20,674 bases of DNA from a virus. Location: the IMG/VR virus record IMGVR_UViG_3300030329_005532, positions 1 through 20,674 of that record, one strand, 5' to 3'. Positions 11,507-19,677 of the stretch are shown here, piece after piece. Below the pieces are notes generated by a model. The model was not told the DNA's origin, made no database searches, and worked only from the letters and a program-made list of their open reading frames with translations. Both the position numbers and the translations under genes were made by a program. Positions within the stretch are counted from its first letter, which is position 1; the number at the start of each line of letters is the position of its first letter.

Positions 11507-11621
11507 TCTTTTTTTCTTTCACTTCTTTCATCCAATCAAGCTTCGGACCGAAGTACCAACCCTTAACTTTTTGATTTAACCAATTATAACTCCAAAACCA
11601 CTGTAAAACGTGTTTTACCAT
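11463..11621 (-). CDS. Small basic hypothetical protein, 52 aa
   Basis: ATG 11621 shares one base with the preceding stop (TAATG), preferred over a longer frame from 11651. The protein starts with an aromatic-rich part (VKHVLQWFWSYNWLNQKVKG) and ends with a strongly Lys/Arg-rich tail (EKKSDKRKIKKIRSNSK). No family recognised. It overlaps the sufE start by 44 bases. Confidence 0.55.
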   Translation of the reverse strand: MVKHVLQWFWSYNWLNQKVKGWYFGPKLDWMKEVKEKKSDKRKIKKIRSNSK

Positions 11622-11827
11622 TAAAATCCCGGGATGAATCCTACCACCCATGCCTTTAAAGCCTGATACCGGGTCATTATGAGCTTTTTTATTTGGCTAT
11701 TTTCTGCTATTTTATCTTGAGGGTCCCAAACAGCCATTCTTTCCGCTTTCTGCCGTAATGACTCACGGTAGCTTAAATCTAAGAGCTCTTGCTCTTTCTT
11801 CATGTGATCATAAAAATCTTCAGTCAT
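11621..11827 (-). CDS. Small hypothetical protein, 68 aa
   Basis: Start at ATG 11827, overlapping the stop of the oxygenase gene (ATGACTGA); a longer frame to 11986 only runs back through that gene. Predicted helical and charged (TEDFYDHMKKEQELLDLSYR), with a hydrophobic C-terminus (ALKAWVVGFIPGF). No known family. Confidence 0.6.
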   Translation of the reverse strand: MTEDFYDHMKKEQELLDLSYRESLRQKAERMAVWDPQDKIAENSQIKKLIMTRYQALKAWVVGFIPGF

Positions 11828-12455
11828 TTTTTTCCGGCATTTTAACAACGTTATCACGTTCTTTAACTTTAAATGTAGCATTAAAAGCAATTGTAATACG
11901 CTGTCGTGGGGATGGGTTACATACGACATCATGTAGTAAGTAAGATGGAAAGCACAATATATCCCCATCATTGGGTAGATGACCAATCATATTAGAATGA
12001 GGCATGTGTTCTGGAATCATTTTATAAATTTGTTCATGTGTTGCAAAACGAATTAAACCTGTATTAGTTCCTTGCACATAATAAACACCAGATAAATCTG
12101 CATCCGCACGGTAGTGCGTATGAAATATATTTGCCCCACCCGTGTTATTGACATTTGTCCAATAAGTAATGTTAGCATCAATAATTTTTTTTGGCATATA
12201 ATGATCCGTCCAAGCGGAAAGAATCATACCAATAGGTTTCATTAATTCTTTTTCACATTTATATTTAAACATGCTACGCCAACATCCTGGATTACTGGCA
12301 TCCATGCCTTGTGGATCTTTTTCTTTTTGCTCTTTAATCTCTGTCATTAACAGGTTATTAAGATTCTCTGTATTATCCCAACGTCTGTAAAATAATCTTA
12401 CATCCTGAATGGGAATCTTAGATATTACTACTTGCCCGTTTTTTTCTTGCGCCAT
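11820..12455 (-). CDS. 2OG-Fe(II) oxygenase-like protein, 211 aa
   Basis: Matches the small putative 2-oxoglutarate/Fe(II) oxygenases (TIGR02466-like). IFHTHYRADADLSGVYYVQG supplies the first iron ligands (His112/His114 and an acidic residue) with the typical LSGVYY strand. PNDGDILCFPSYLLHDVVCN supplies the distal His175, and PRQRITIAFN the Arg that binds 2-oxoglutarate. It probably hydroxylates an unknown target; phage members may act on host or virion proteins or on nucleotides. AGAGG lies eight bases upstream of ATG 12455. It is part of the auxiliary end of the minus operon. Confidence 0.82.
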   Translation of the reverse strand: MAQEKNGQVVISKIPIQDVRLFYRRWDNTENLNNLLMTEIKEQKEKDPQGMDASNPGCWRSMFKYKCEKELMKPIGMILSAWTDHYMPKKIIDANITYWTNVNNTGGANIFHTHYRADADLSGVYYVQGTNTGLIRFATHEQIYKMIPEHMPHSNMIGHLPNDGDILCFPSYLLHDVVCNPSPRQRITIAFNATFKVKERDNVVKMPEKND

Positions 12456-12532
12456 TTTGCTGACCTCTTCTTTCTTTTTTTCTTGCCTAACTTTCGTCGG
12501 CCTTTATGTTTACTTAATCCTACTTTTGCCAT
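12428..12532 (-). CDS. Very basic micropeptide, 34 aa
   Basis: An open frame from ATG 12532 (MAKVGLSKHKGRRKLGKKKR, then KKRSAKWRKKKTGK) in which more than half the residues are Lys or Arg. It bridges the space between the zinc protein and the oxygenase, overlapping them by 23 and 28 bases. No strong ribosome site is seen, and the A-rich spacer could produce Lys codons by chance. If real it would bind RNA or DNA. Confidence 0.4.
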   Translation of the reverse strand: MAKVGLSKHKGRRKLGKKKRKKRSAKWRKKKTGK

Positions 12533-12713
12533 CTGCTTTTAGTGCACACCCAGCACCACACAAGAAGACCATTTGGTATTCTTGCTCTGGATTAAATCGT
12601 TTGCTCGTCCAATATAATAAATTTTTAAACCATGCGCCACACTGTGAGCATTTAAATGCTGGTCCCGGTCGCACGGTGCTTTTATCATACTCCACAAAGA
12701 CCCTCGCATTCAT
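12510..12713 (-). CDS. Small zinc-binding protein, 67 aa
   Basis: FKCSQCGAWFKN followed by MVFLCGAGCALK gives a CxxC...CxxxC treble-clef or ribbon-like zinc site. The start is uncertain: ATG 12713 is given, GTG 12695 has a better-spaced AGGG upstream, and both lie inside the end of the preceding gene. Probably a nucleic-acid or protein-binding zinc module; role unknown. Confidence 0.65.
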   Translation of the reverse strand: MNARVFVEYDKSTVRPGPAFKCSQCGAWFKNLLYWTSKRFNPEQEYQMVFLCGAGCALKADGKSRIK

Positions 12714-13776
12714 CCGCAAATTCTTCATCAAATGTTTCACCAAATAATGAAGCCTGCTTTTTAGGTTCTAAAAAATTTATTTCTCTAAGCGGTTTAGCTG
12801 ATTTATGTAAAAACAATTCAGCTTTAGTATTTTTTAAACCGTGGCGTATTTTATCATCAACTTCACATGCATCTTCAAAATCCTCTGGATAGTTCTTTTG
12901 CATGTTTTTCCATTGGTCATTATGATGATAAGGACACCCTATGCACGATGATTTACCAGGCATGGGGTGCTTTTTAATATCACGATACCACTGAAGACAA
13001 TCCATACGGGACATCTTCATTTCTATTAAAGGCCAACGTGATGTTAACCATGGTAGCCTTGCATTTTTCATACGCATGGCTTCATCCGTGGATATACCAA
13101 TCCATTGTTCTACAACTGTTCCTTTTTTTACACGGTGTCTAGGTTTTACCCCAAGTAATTCTCTCATTTTCTTTTGAATAGGGATAACTTTATAATCATG
13201 GGTGCACTGACGATATAACATTCCAACTCTTCCACCAGGTTGCGCAGCAAACAGTGGAGGGTTTGGTACGCGTCCGGCGAAAGATTTATGTTCCTCATTA
13301 GACCCTTTAATAGGGTTCGCTGCACGAATTAAATCTTCACGAAGATTACCTCGTTCTACAGTAATGATTGGACATATTGTTATTGCTTTTTTGAGGTATT
13401 CCACATGTTCATAAACGAACTTAGGTTCCCACCCCGTATCAGCAAAAATCATGTAATCTGGTTTATGTTTTGTTAATCCTTCTTGCGCCATGAGTGCCAA
13501 ACAGGATGACTGAACCCCTGCCCCGAGTGATAACACGCGCATGGTTGGTTCTTTTTTATTTCCTTCCTCATCCAAATATTCTGGCTCTTTTGTTGCTGCC
13601 ACTGCTGCCATATTATTGAGCTTTTTTCGGTCAATTTTCGTAGACATTTGCTCCAAAACTTTTCTTCTTTCATATTCCATCTGCTCCGCGTTAATAGCAA
13701 AATTATTCTTTTTATTATTAGCTCTTGCTTTGCCTTGGGCTCGGTACCCGGGTTTTCCTTCACTTTTAGTTGTCAT
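12685..13776 (-). CDS. PAPS-reductase/PP-loop family protein, 363 aa
   Basis: The adenine-nucleotide alpha-hydrolase core begins after a basic 78-residue extension. The PP-loop is RVLSLGAGVQSS (80-91), followed by YMIFADTGWEP, RQCTHDYKVIPI (Cys191), WIGISTDEAMR, MDCLQWYRD (Cys260) and SSCIGCPYHHNDQW (Cys278, Cys281). Such proteins activate a substrate by adenylation or reduce sulfo-nucleotides; the phage branch has no settled role. The four conserved-looking cysteines could hold an Fe-S cluster, as in several relatives. The N-terminal extension may be a separate basic segment, or translation could begin at Met79. It overlaps the endolysin gene by 11 bases. Confidence 0.83.
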   Translation of the reverse strand: MTTKSEGKPGYRAQGKARANNKKNNFAINAEQMEYERRKVLEQMSTKIDRKKLNNMAAVAATKEPEYLDEEGNKKEPTMRVLSLGAGVQSSCLALMAQEGLTKHKPDYMIFADTGWEPKFVYEHVEYLKKAITICPIITVERGNLREDLIRAANPIKGSNEEHKSFAGRVPNPPLFAAQPGGRVGMLYRQCTHDYKVIPIQKKMRELLGVKPRHRVKKGTVVEQWIGISTDEAMRMKNARLPWLTSRWPLIEMKMSRMDCLQWYRDIKKHPMPGKSSCIGCPYHHNDQWKNMQKNYPEDFEDACEVDDKIRHGLKNTKAELFLHKSAKPLREINFLEPKKQASLFGETFDEEFADECEGLCGV

Positions 13777-14278
13777 TTAGTTCTCTCAATGTTCTGATGA
13801 TTTTTTGCGTATAGTATACATCTTCTGCATAAATTGCAAGTGTCATCGCTAGTTTTTCTAAGTCTATTTCATCGCTGAAATGCTGGTTTAATCGTTCTTC
13901 CCTAAACTCATTATAATGATGATTGTTATTCAACAATTCAATATAGTAAGATATGGATTCACATTTAGTCTCAAAGATCCTAAGCCCCCAGCTCACATTA
14001 GGTTTATTTAAGGGCTTCATTTGGTCATCTGCTGAGTTAAATGTTCGAATCCCTAATAGATTATTGCCTTCAACAGCAAACCTGGATCGACCCCATTCGG
14101 ATTCGTGAATAGTTTGTGCTACAACTAAATTTACAGGGACTCTTTCATAGTCATCATACATAGAATTATGGTGCACGACACATGCACGAACCTCCTCTAT
14201 AAATTCCTCATTGTTTGTATACTCCATAATGTGACTAAAGGGTAAACAAACCATTAATGTTACACACAACCAGTTCAT
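13766..14278 (-). CDS. Bax/FlgJ-like glucosaminidase endolysin, 170 aa
   Basis: Peptidoglycan hydrolase. VPVNLVVAQTIHESEWGRSR (about 48-66) contains the catalytic Glu59 of the GH73/Bax-type glucosaminidase fold, followed by GNNLLGIRTFN and WGLRIFETKCESISYYIELL, all typical of the family. A hydrophobic N-terminus (NWLCVTLMVCLPF) serves as signal peptide or signal-anchor, so export may not need a holin. The start at ATG 14278, overlapping the polymerase stop as ATGA, is preferred over an upstream TTG. The position within the replication operon is unusual for a lysis gene. Confidence 0.85.
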   Translation of the reverse strand: MNWLCVTLMVCLPFSHIMEYTNNEEFIEEVRACVVHHNSMYDDYERVPVNLVVAQTIHESEWGRSRFAVEGNNLLGIRTFNSADDQMKPLNKPNVSWGLRIFETKCESISYYIELLNNNHHYNEFREERLNQHFSDEIDLEKLAMTLAIYAEDVYYTQKIIRTLRELNDN

Positions 14279-16119
14279 CCGCCCCAACTTTCTCCAAGAT
14301 CTACATCCACTTTGGAAGGTACTTCTAATTCAACACAAGTTTCCATAACTTCTTTAATATCCTTTCCTTGTTTTTCATTCTGAACAGAACAATCTAATTC
14401 ATCATGTACTTGAATAAGAGGAATGACACCTAAATTTTCATAAACATCAACCATAGCTTTCTTAGTCTGGTCTGCCGCTGATCCTTGAATCAGTCTGTTT
14501 AATGCCTTATAGGTTCCATACCTTTTTATCGCCTCCCCGTATTCTACCTTTGCTTGATTCAATGGTAAAGGTTTATGAACCCCCCATTGTGTTGGTTCCC
14601 ATAAATCAAACCTACACTTACGGCCAAGTAATGTACGAATAACACCTTTTGAATTAGCACGATTCATCACAGCTTCTAGCATTCCTTGCATAAAAGGAAC
14701 CTTTTTTCTAAAGTCTGTTAGCATTACCTTTGCTTCTTGGGGCTCGAGATCTAGTTCACGCGCTAATTTATTATAGCCCATGCCATACATCACACCTAGT
14801 CCAATAGTCTTCGCAAGGCGTCTCTCGCAGCCTGCCATGTCTGCTGTTTGTTGGTGAAAGTCGAGGTCTTTTTTATGATATGCTTCCTGTACTTCCCTAG
14901 CACCGGCCTGTTCGACGAGGCATGCCCAGTGTGTGAGCAGTCTTGGTTCTTGTTGAGAGTAGTCGGCTTTAAGCCAGTATTGACCTGCCTCCGGAATAAA
15001 CAGCTTTCTAATTTCTGTAGCAAACTGCCCTCTACTTGGAACTTGTTGTAAATTTGGGTGGTTATAACTAAACCTACCACTGACAGTGCCCCCACTATCA
15101 GAGCGTATTTGATTAATATGAGCATGAATCCTTCCCTCCTCTGTATAATTCATTAGTCCATGCAAGAATGTTCCTCTTAACTTATTTAATTCACGTGCTT
15201 GCATAATTAATCTTGGCAGTTCATGTGGGTGATCTGTCAAAAACATTTTAGTAAATGATGGTGCATTAGTTTTATCTGTTCTTTCATATGGTAAATTTAA
15301 AGAATCAAAAGCTTTCGCAATAGAAGCTGCTGCCCATATTTCTATATTAAGATTAGTAAGATCTTTAATACGTTTCATTAATTTCTTTTCTTTATTTCTA
15401 AATTTATCATTTAATGTAACACATTTTTCTTGATCAAAACGAACACCACGGCGTGTCATTTGAAATATTACATTAATTAACCTACACTCTACATCATATA
15501 CGGTAGTAAGATTATCCTTGACAATCTCCCAGGATAATTTCTCATGTAATTTATAAGTAAGATCTGCATCAGCTTCTGCATATTCACCAACAAACTCTGC
15601 TGGTAATTTATACATCTCTGATTTAGCATCGACACCAAATGCATCTGCGGCTTCCTTAAGTTTTGTTTCATTCTTAAATTCACCTAGATATTCATGAACA
15701 ATACTATTTAATGTATATGAATATCTATTCTCATCTATAAGCGCAGCAGCTACCATAGTATCGTGAACTCTACCTTTTATATTAATTCCTAATACACTAA
15801 GCCATCCAATATCATATTGTGCATTATGAAATATTTTTTCTATTTTTTCATTATCACAAATATTTTTTATATATTTAATAACTTTCTTTTTATCCATATT
15901 ACCACCACCATCGTGATCAATAGGATAGTAAGCTTTAAAAGAAGATGTAGCTATTGCAATACCAATAACCTTACCGCGTTTAGTAGGCCATCCTGGTCCA
16001 TGCTTAATTAAGTCCGTATCACATGTCTCTAAATCAATAGCCACGCGTCCTTCTATATGTGGAAATTCTGTGGGTGCTACCCAATGAGATGTTACTTGTT
16101 TAAAAAGATCCTGAGTCAC
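14275..16119 (-). CDS. polA: Family A DNA polymerase with 3'-5' exonuclease
   Basis: Replicative polymerase of T7/pelagiphage type, 614 aa from GTG 16119 (GGGAGA upstream; earlier TTG codons are less likely). Exonuclease motifs are RVAIDLET (Exo I), FHNAQYDIGWL (Exo II) and YAEADADLTYKL (Exo III), all with their acidic residues. The polymerase has GGTVSGRFSYNHPNLQQVP, motif A WLKADYSQQEPRLLTHWA, motif B RRLAKTIGLGVMYGMG and motif C IQVHDELDC. There is no 5'-3' exonuclease domain. At the position of E. coli Phe762 the residue is Leu, a marker discussed for slow or temperate virioplankton phages. Overlaps its neighbours by 20 and 4 bases. Confidence 0.95.
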   Translation of the reverse strand: MTQDLFKQVTSHWVAPTEFPHIEGRVAIDLETCDTDLIKHGPGWPTKRGKVIGIAIATSSFKAYYPIDHDGGGNMDKKKVIKYIKNICDNEKIEKIFHNAQYDIGWLSVLGINIKGRVHDTMVAAALIDENRYSYTLNSIVHEYLGEFKNETKLKEAADAFGVDAKSEMYKLPAEFVGEYAEADADLTYKLHEKLSWEIVKDNLTTVYDVECRLINVIFQMTRRGVRFDQEKCVTLNDKFRNKEKKLMKRIKDLTNLNIEIWAAASIAKAFDSLNLPYERTDKTNAPSFTKMFLTDHPHELPRLIMQARELNKLRGTFLHGLMNYTEEGRIHAHINQIRSDSGGTVSGRFSYNHPNLQQVPSRGQFATEIRKLFIPEAGQYWLKADYSQQEPRLLTHWACLVEQAGAREVQEAYHKKDLDFHQQTADMAGCERRLAKTIGLGVMYGMGYNKLARELDLEPQEAKVMLTDFRKKVPFMQGMLEAVMNRANSKGVIRTLLGRKCRFDLWEPTQWGVHKPLPLNQAKVEYGEAIKRYGTYKALNRLIQGSAADQTKKAMVDVYENLGVIPLIQVHDELDCSVQNEKQGKDIKEVMETCVELEVPSKVDVDLGESWGG

Positions 16120-16393
16120 CAATTTCTCCCGCGATTGCTGAATAACCCGCCATGTCAACAAAATTATCCAAGTTAAATTTCTTTCCCTGATTAGAACGTG
16201 AAACTTTTAATAATATCATCATAATTGCTACATCTTGTGCATTAATAGATGCCATAGGTTGTAACTTTTTATCTAAAAATATATTCCAGAACTCTGCAAT
16301 TTCTGCATGATTCTTGAATGCATCTCCATGTGACTCATTTCTATCATTAGAAACAATCTCTTTAGCTTTAGCTAATATTTCTTCTTTGGTCAT
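16100..16393 (-). CDS. DUF6378-like phage protein, 97 aa
   Basis: The sequence follows the pattern of a common phage family: NDRNESHGDAFKNHAEIAEF, then DVAIMMILLKVSRSNQGKKF and DNFVDMAGYSAIAGE. It is all-helical, with a conserved Lys/Arg in the LLKVSR segment and an Asn-Asp pair. The function is unknown, though its helical design and position beside polymerase suggest nucleotide or replication work. ATG 16393 overlaps the helicase stop as ATGA; the longer frame to 16477 is rejected. Confidence 0.75.
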   Translation of the reverse strand: MTKEEILAKAKEIVSNDRNESHGDAFKNHAEIAEFWNIFLDKKLQPMASINAQDVAIMMILLKVSRSNQGKKFNLDNFVDMAGYSAIAGEIGDSGSF

Positions 16394-17895
16394 ATTATGA
16401 ACCCTCCTTCTCTTTGTGGTTGTACTATATGTAGTTGGTTGCGAGCGCGTGTAGCCCCTACATAAAATACACGGCATTCATCATCTGAATCTTTTTCCAT
16501 TGCTTCTTGTGACTTCCTTGATAAGTCTGTAAGCAACATAACATTATCTGCTTCCCCTCCTTTTGCTCCGTGAATAGTACTAAGGTGTAATTTAGGATTC
16601 GTTGATACATTCCCTCTCATCTCTATCGCACGTAGATATTCTTTATCTCTATTTCCTACTTTATCAAAAGCTACATCCCATGGTCTACCTGCCATAAGTA
16701 AACCGTGATGCATAACTAATTCTTCTAATTCATATTCTTCCTTATCTGCCATTTTTAAATTCTTATGTCCTCTTTCAATTCCAATCTGCGATGACATATA
16801 AGAGTAAATATTTTTTATATCCACAAGTGGAACTATTTCCTCTCTATTTAATTTCTTCCATGACTCTACCGCATTTAATAATTTAGTTGATACGGGTAAT
16901 TTATTATTTCTTTTGTATAACATTCCTTGTAATCTGATATCACGTTCTATTTCATCCAGCATATAATTAGTTCTAGCAAGCACCAACCAACTACCAGATT
17001 CTTTTAAATCAACTCCTTCTGGATAATTATGATATTGAACAAAACCTGCCCTGTCTGTGCCTTTCCACTGCTTAGCTCGTCTAAATTTAACTCTATTTAT
17101 TATTCTACCGGATAAATTTTGTATAACTTTAGAACAACGATAAGACTGTTTAAGTGTTTCTACTTCACCTGGTAATTTAATAAAATGTCTAACATCAGCC
17201 CCTGCCCAAGTGTATATAGCTTGATCATCATCCCCGCATACATAAACTTTTTTAGCATTTTGAGAAATCTTATTTACCATGCGCCACTGTAATGCACATA
17301 GATCTTGTGCTTCATCTATAAATACTACATCTAATTTAGGAACCATTCCTGAATCTAAATATAATTCTATCATGTCTGTAAAATCAAATATTTCTTTTTT
17401 CTTTTTAAATTCTTCCAAAGATCTTTGAGCTCTAAGTAATGCATGCCAAGAAATATCTTGTAAATTAGAATGATTATAATGTTGTTCTAAATCTAAACAT
17501 TTCATTCGGGATAAATTAACCTCATTTATCAATATGTTATCCGTTGTAAATACACCACCTGCATCATTACCATCAGTCACAGATCCTAAATCCATACCAA
17601 ATGTTTGTGCAAATTCTTTATAGTTATCGCGTGACATGACTTCTGCTTTAGTTAACCCTAATTGATGAAATGCAAATGAATGTAATGTTCTAAAATAAGG
17701 AAGATGTTGTTCTTCTAAATCAAACTTCTTCATTGCCCGGTCGCGTGCCTCGGTTGCTGCTTTCTTAGTAAAGGCTAAAAAAGCAATACGATCTGGCGGT
17801 GTGCCACGTGCCAATTCTTCTTCCACACGGTTCAATAACGTATGTGTTTTCCCCGTACCAGGAGGACCAAGTATTATCTTTGTCTTACTTTGCAT
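16390..17895 (-). CDS. UvrD/PcrA-like superfamily 1 helicase, 501 aa
   Basis: ATP-driven 3'-5' DNA unwinding is expected. Motif order: Walker A ILGPPGTGKTHTLL (about 8-21), AFLAFTKKAATEAR (Ia), VVFIDEAQDL (II, DEAQ), YVCGDDDQAIYTWAGA (III), LKQSYRCSKVI (IV), LSTIHGAKGGEADNVML (V) and FYVGATRARNQL (VI). The protein is shorter than cellular UvrD (about 720 aa), so the 2B accessory domain is reduced. ATG 17895 has AAGGA eight bases upstream and overlaps the nuclease gene by 22 bases. No DnaB-like helicase is seen in the window, so this may be the main replicative helicase. Confidence 0.93.
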   Translation of the reverse strand: MQSKTKIILGPPGTGKTHTLLNRVEEELARGTPPDRIAFLAFTKKAATEARDRAMKKFDLEEQHLPYFRTLHSFAFHQLGLTKAEVMSRDNYKEFAQTFGMDLGSVTDGNDAGGVFTTDNILINEVNLSRMKCLDLEQHYNHSNLQDISWHALLRAQRSLEEFKKKKEIFDFTDMIELYLDSGMVPKLDVVFIDEAQDLCALQWRMVNKISQNAKKVYVCGDDDQAIYTWAGADVRHFIKLPGEVETLKQSYRCSKVIQNLSGRIINRVKFRRAKQWKGTDRAGFVQYHNYPEGVDLKESGSWLVLARTNYMLDEIERDIRLQGMLYKRNNKLPVSTKLLNAVESWKKLNREEIVPLVDIKNIYSYMSSQIGIERGHKNLKMADKEEYELEELVMHHGLLMAGRPWDVAFDKVGNRDKEYLRAIEMRGNVSTNPKLHLSTIHGAKGGEADNVMLLTDLSRKSQEAMEKDSDDECRVFYVGATRARNQLHIVQPQREGGFII

Positions 17896-18176
17896 GTTCC
17901 ATCCTTGTCCACAAATATAAATTTCATTTTTAATTTCCTCTGCTCTAATGTTAATGCTCGAGGTATCCTTGTTCCAGGTTTCCAAGTCTTGCGGTAACTT
18001 TCACTTTTAACATCATATATATTAACTTTACCCTTTTCATTTATTGCTATTAAATCAGCTGGGCCTACACCATACAAATTTTTAAATACAAAAAATCCTT
18101 TCTCTAATAAATATTGTATAGCTATTTGTTCAGCTACCATGCCTTTTTTAATCTTTGGTAATTTAGAATGGGGCAT
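17874..18176 (-). CDS. PD-(D/E)XK endonuclease, 100 aa
   Basis: KKGMVAEQIAIQYLLEKGFF followed by GVGPADLIAINEKGKVNIYDVKSES gives the conserved E, D and D-x-K of the small PD-(D/E)XK endonuclease group (PF11645-like; also similar to archaeal Holliday resolvases). It likely cuts branched DNA during replication or recombination. Two ATGs are adjacent; 18176 has the best spacing to AAGGAGG, which is encoded by the last codons of the primase gene. Overlaps the helicase start. Confidence 0.85.
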   Translation of the reverse strand: MPHSKLPKIKKGMVAEQIAIQYLLEKGFFVFKNLYGVGPADLIAINEKGKVNIYDVKSESYRKTWKPGTRIPRALTLEQRKLKMKFIFVDKDGTCKVRQR

Positions 18177-19653
18177 CATCTACCTCCTTTATATCAAATG
18201 CTGAATCTTGTTGCTGATATGCAGGCACACCCCACACTCTTACTGTTCTACCTTTAAGATTATATTTCTCACTCTTACCTTTTAAATGTCTTAATGCTTG
18301 CACTAACTGACCTGTATTAAAATAAGTAAATTTATTTCTTGTAAGATAGTCTTGTAAATCTTTTAATCTAAACCAAGTAATTCCATCCTCGGTCCATGGT
18401 TTACGTAATAATAATTCATCGCGATTTAGAGCCTGGGCACGATCAGTACAAAACTCCTGGAGGAAAGCTTCAAACTGACCGGCCAAAGACCCATCATCAG
18501 AAACAGGAATTTTAATAAGATTAATCATTAATCTTTCAATAATTTCCTGCCATACTGACTGTTTTACTAAAGGAGGCATATGATTCAAACTATTCATACA
18601 TTTCTTTTGAAACTTAGTTTGTATCTGCAACTCCTCTGTTTGTAATTCCATTCGTGCATCACCAACATCCAAGAACCACACTGGTGGATCTGTCTCTAAT
18701 TTTGTTAATGCACTAAACTCTAATGCTGTTCCATTACCACCTATACCATATTTACGACCTCTACATACTTTAGCATTACAATAAGAATTAATAGGTGGCT
18801 CTTTACATCTATAATTGTAATCTTTTTTCTCTAATTGTTTTTGAACTGTTACCACCTCTGATGCGGATAATGGTGGTGTCATATAATTTCTATTATATTC
18901 TTCTAATAATGTTTTCCAGCTATCTGGATCAAACTTACGTAAATAAACTCCAATATTAAATAAACCATTATTACGTGTGCCTTCCGGAAATCCTTGTGTG
19001 CATAACTGCTGCAGACAAGGTGGACCATCCTTTATGACGTCACCGGATACCTGGATTGCAACTTCGTCGGTTCCATCCACTGCATATTTATTATATAAAG
19101 AAATGAACTCTGGCAATGTCGCCGCTGTTCCATCATCTTTATAGGCATACCTCGTTGTATTTTTTGAATTATAATATGGAAGATTTAGAAAATTACCTAG
19201 ATCTCCTTTTTCTATTAGTATGGTTGATTGCTTGGGGAATACTTCTACAGAAGAATATCCGAGACCAGATGCAACCTCTCGTAATTTCTCTCGTATTAAT
19301 TTGGCGGATACTGGGTTTTTAAAAAATAAAAATAAATGTAAACCACCACTTTTTGATCTACATGGAACTAATGGTAATTGTAATTTTCTTATATTATTAA
19401 TTATTTTGCGATAATCAATAGGATAAGTATCAATATCAATACAGCCCCACTTGGCAGTGTTATCAGCCCGAATAGGAATGATCCCCAAAGAAGGGCCCTC
19501 ACCATCAAGGTGCGCCTGCCATAATTTTTCTTCAACAATTTGTTTAACAATGTAAGATTTCCCTTCTTGCTTACCGTCAGCACGCTTCCCTTCGGATTGA
19601 TGCTGACCATAAGCTACGTCAAGACCTTCAAATATATTTTTGAATTCTTCCAC
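18163..19653 (-). CDS. Archaeo-eukaryotic (AEP/PrimPol-type) primase, 496 aa
   Basis: Synthesises primers, possibly also DNA. The AEP core has WGCIDIDTY (metal-binding Asp73/Asp75), RSKSGGLHLFLFF (102-111), VEVFPKQ (136-142) and GNFLNLPYYN (153-162), the motif set of the TOTE/PrimPol branch. A helical C-terminal part has five cysteines (213, 218, 283, 292, 297), in PPCLQQLC and YRCKEPPINSYCNAKVC; this spacing may hold Zn or an Fe-S cluster, like the large-primase C-domain. The protein ends EVDDAPF, similar to the SSB C-terminal tip. The start is GTG 19653 with GGAGG upstream. No DnaG-type primase is seen. Confidence 0.9.
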   Translation of the reverse strand: MEEFKNIFEGLDVAYGQHQSEGKRADGKQEGKSYIVKQIVEEKLWQAHLDGEGPSLGIIPIRADNTAKWGCIDIDTYPIDYRKIINNIRKLQLPLVPCRSKSGGLHLFLFFKNPVSAKLIREKLREVASGLGYSSVEVFPKQSTILIEKGDLGNFLNLPYYNSKNTTRYAYKDDGTAATLPEFISLYNKYAVDGTDEVAIQVSGDVIKDGPPCLQQLCTQGFPEGTRNNGLFNIGVYLRKFDPDSWKTLLEEYNRNYMTPPLSASEVVTVQKQLEKKDYNYRCKEPPINSYCNAKVCRGRKYGIGGNGTALEFSALTKLETDPPVWFLDVGDARMELQTEELQIQTKFQKKCMNSLNHMPPLVKQSVWQEIIERLMINLIKIPVSDDGSLAGQFEAFLQEFCTDRAQALNRDELLLRKPWTEDGITWFRLKDLQDYLTRNKFTYFNTGQLVQALRHLKGKSEKYNLKGRTVRVWGVPAYQQQDSAFDIKEVDDAPF

Positions 19654-19677
19654 TAAACCTCCAGTTTAGAAGATTAC

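Noticed and set aside
11828-11986. Upstream extension of the 68-residue gene
   Set aside because: The extra sequence is the oxygenase gene in another frame; ATG 11827 overlaps the stop neatly.
17896-17985. N-terminal extension of the helicase
   Set aside because: It is the nuclease gene in another frame; ATG 17895 has a good ribosome site and sits right before the Walker A motif.
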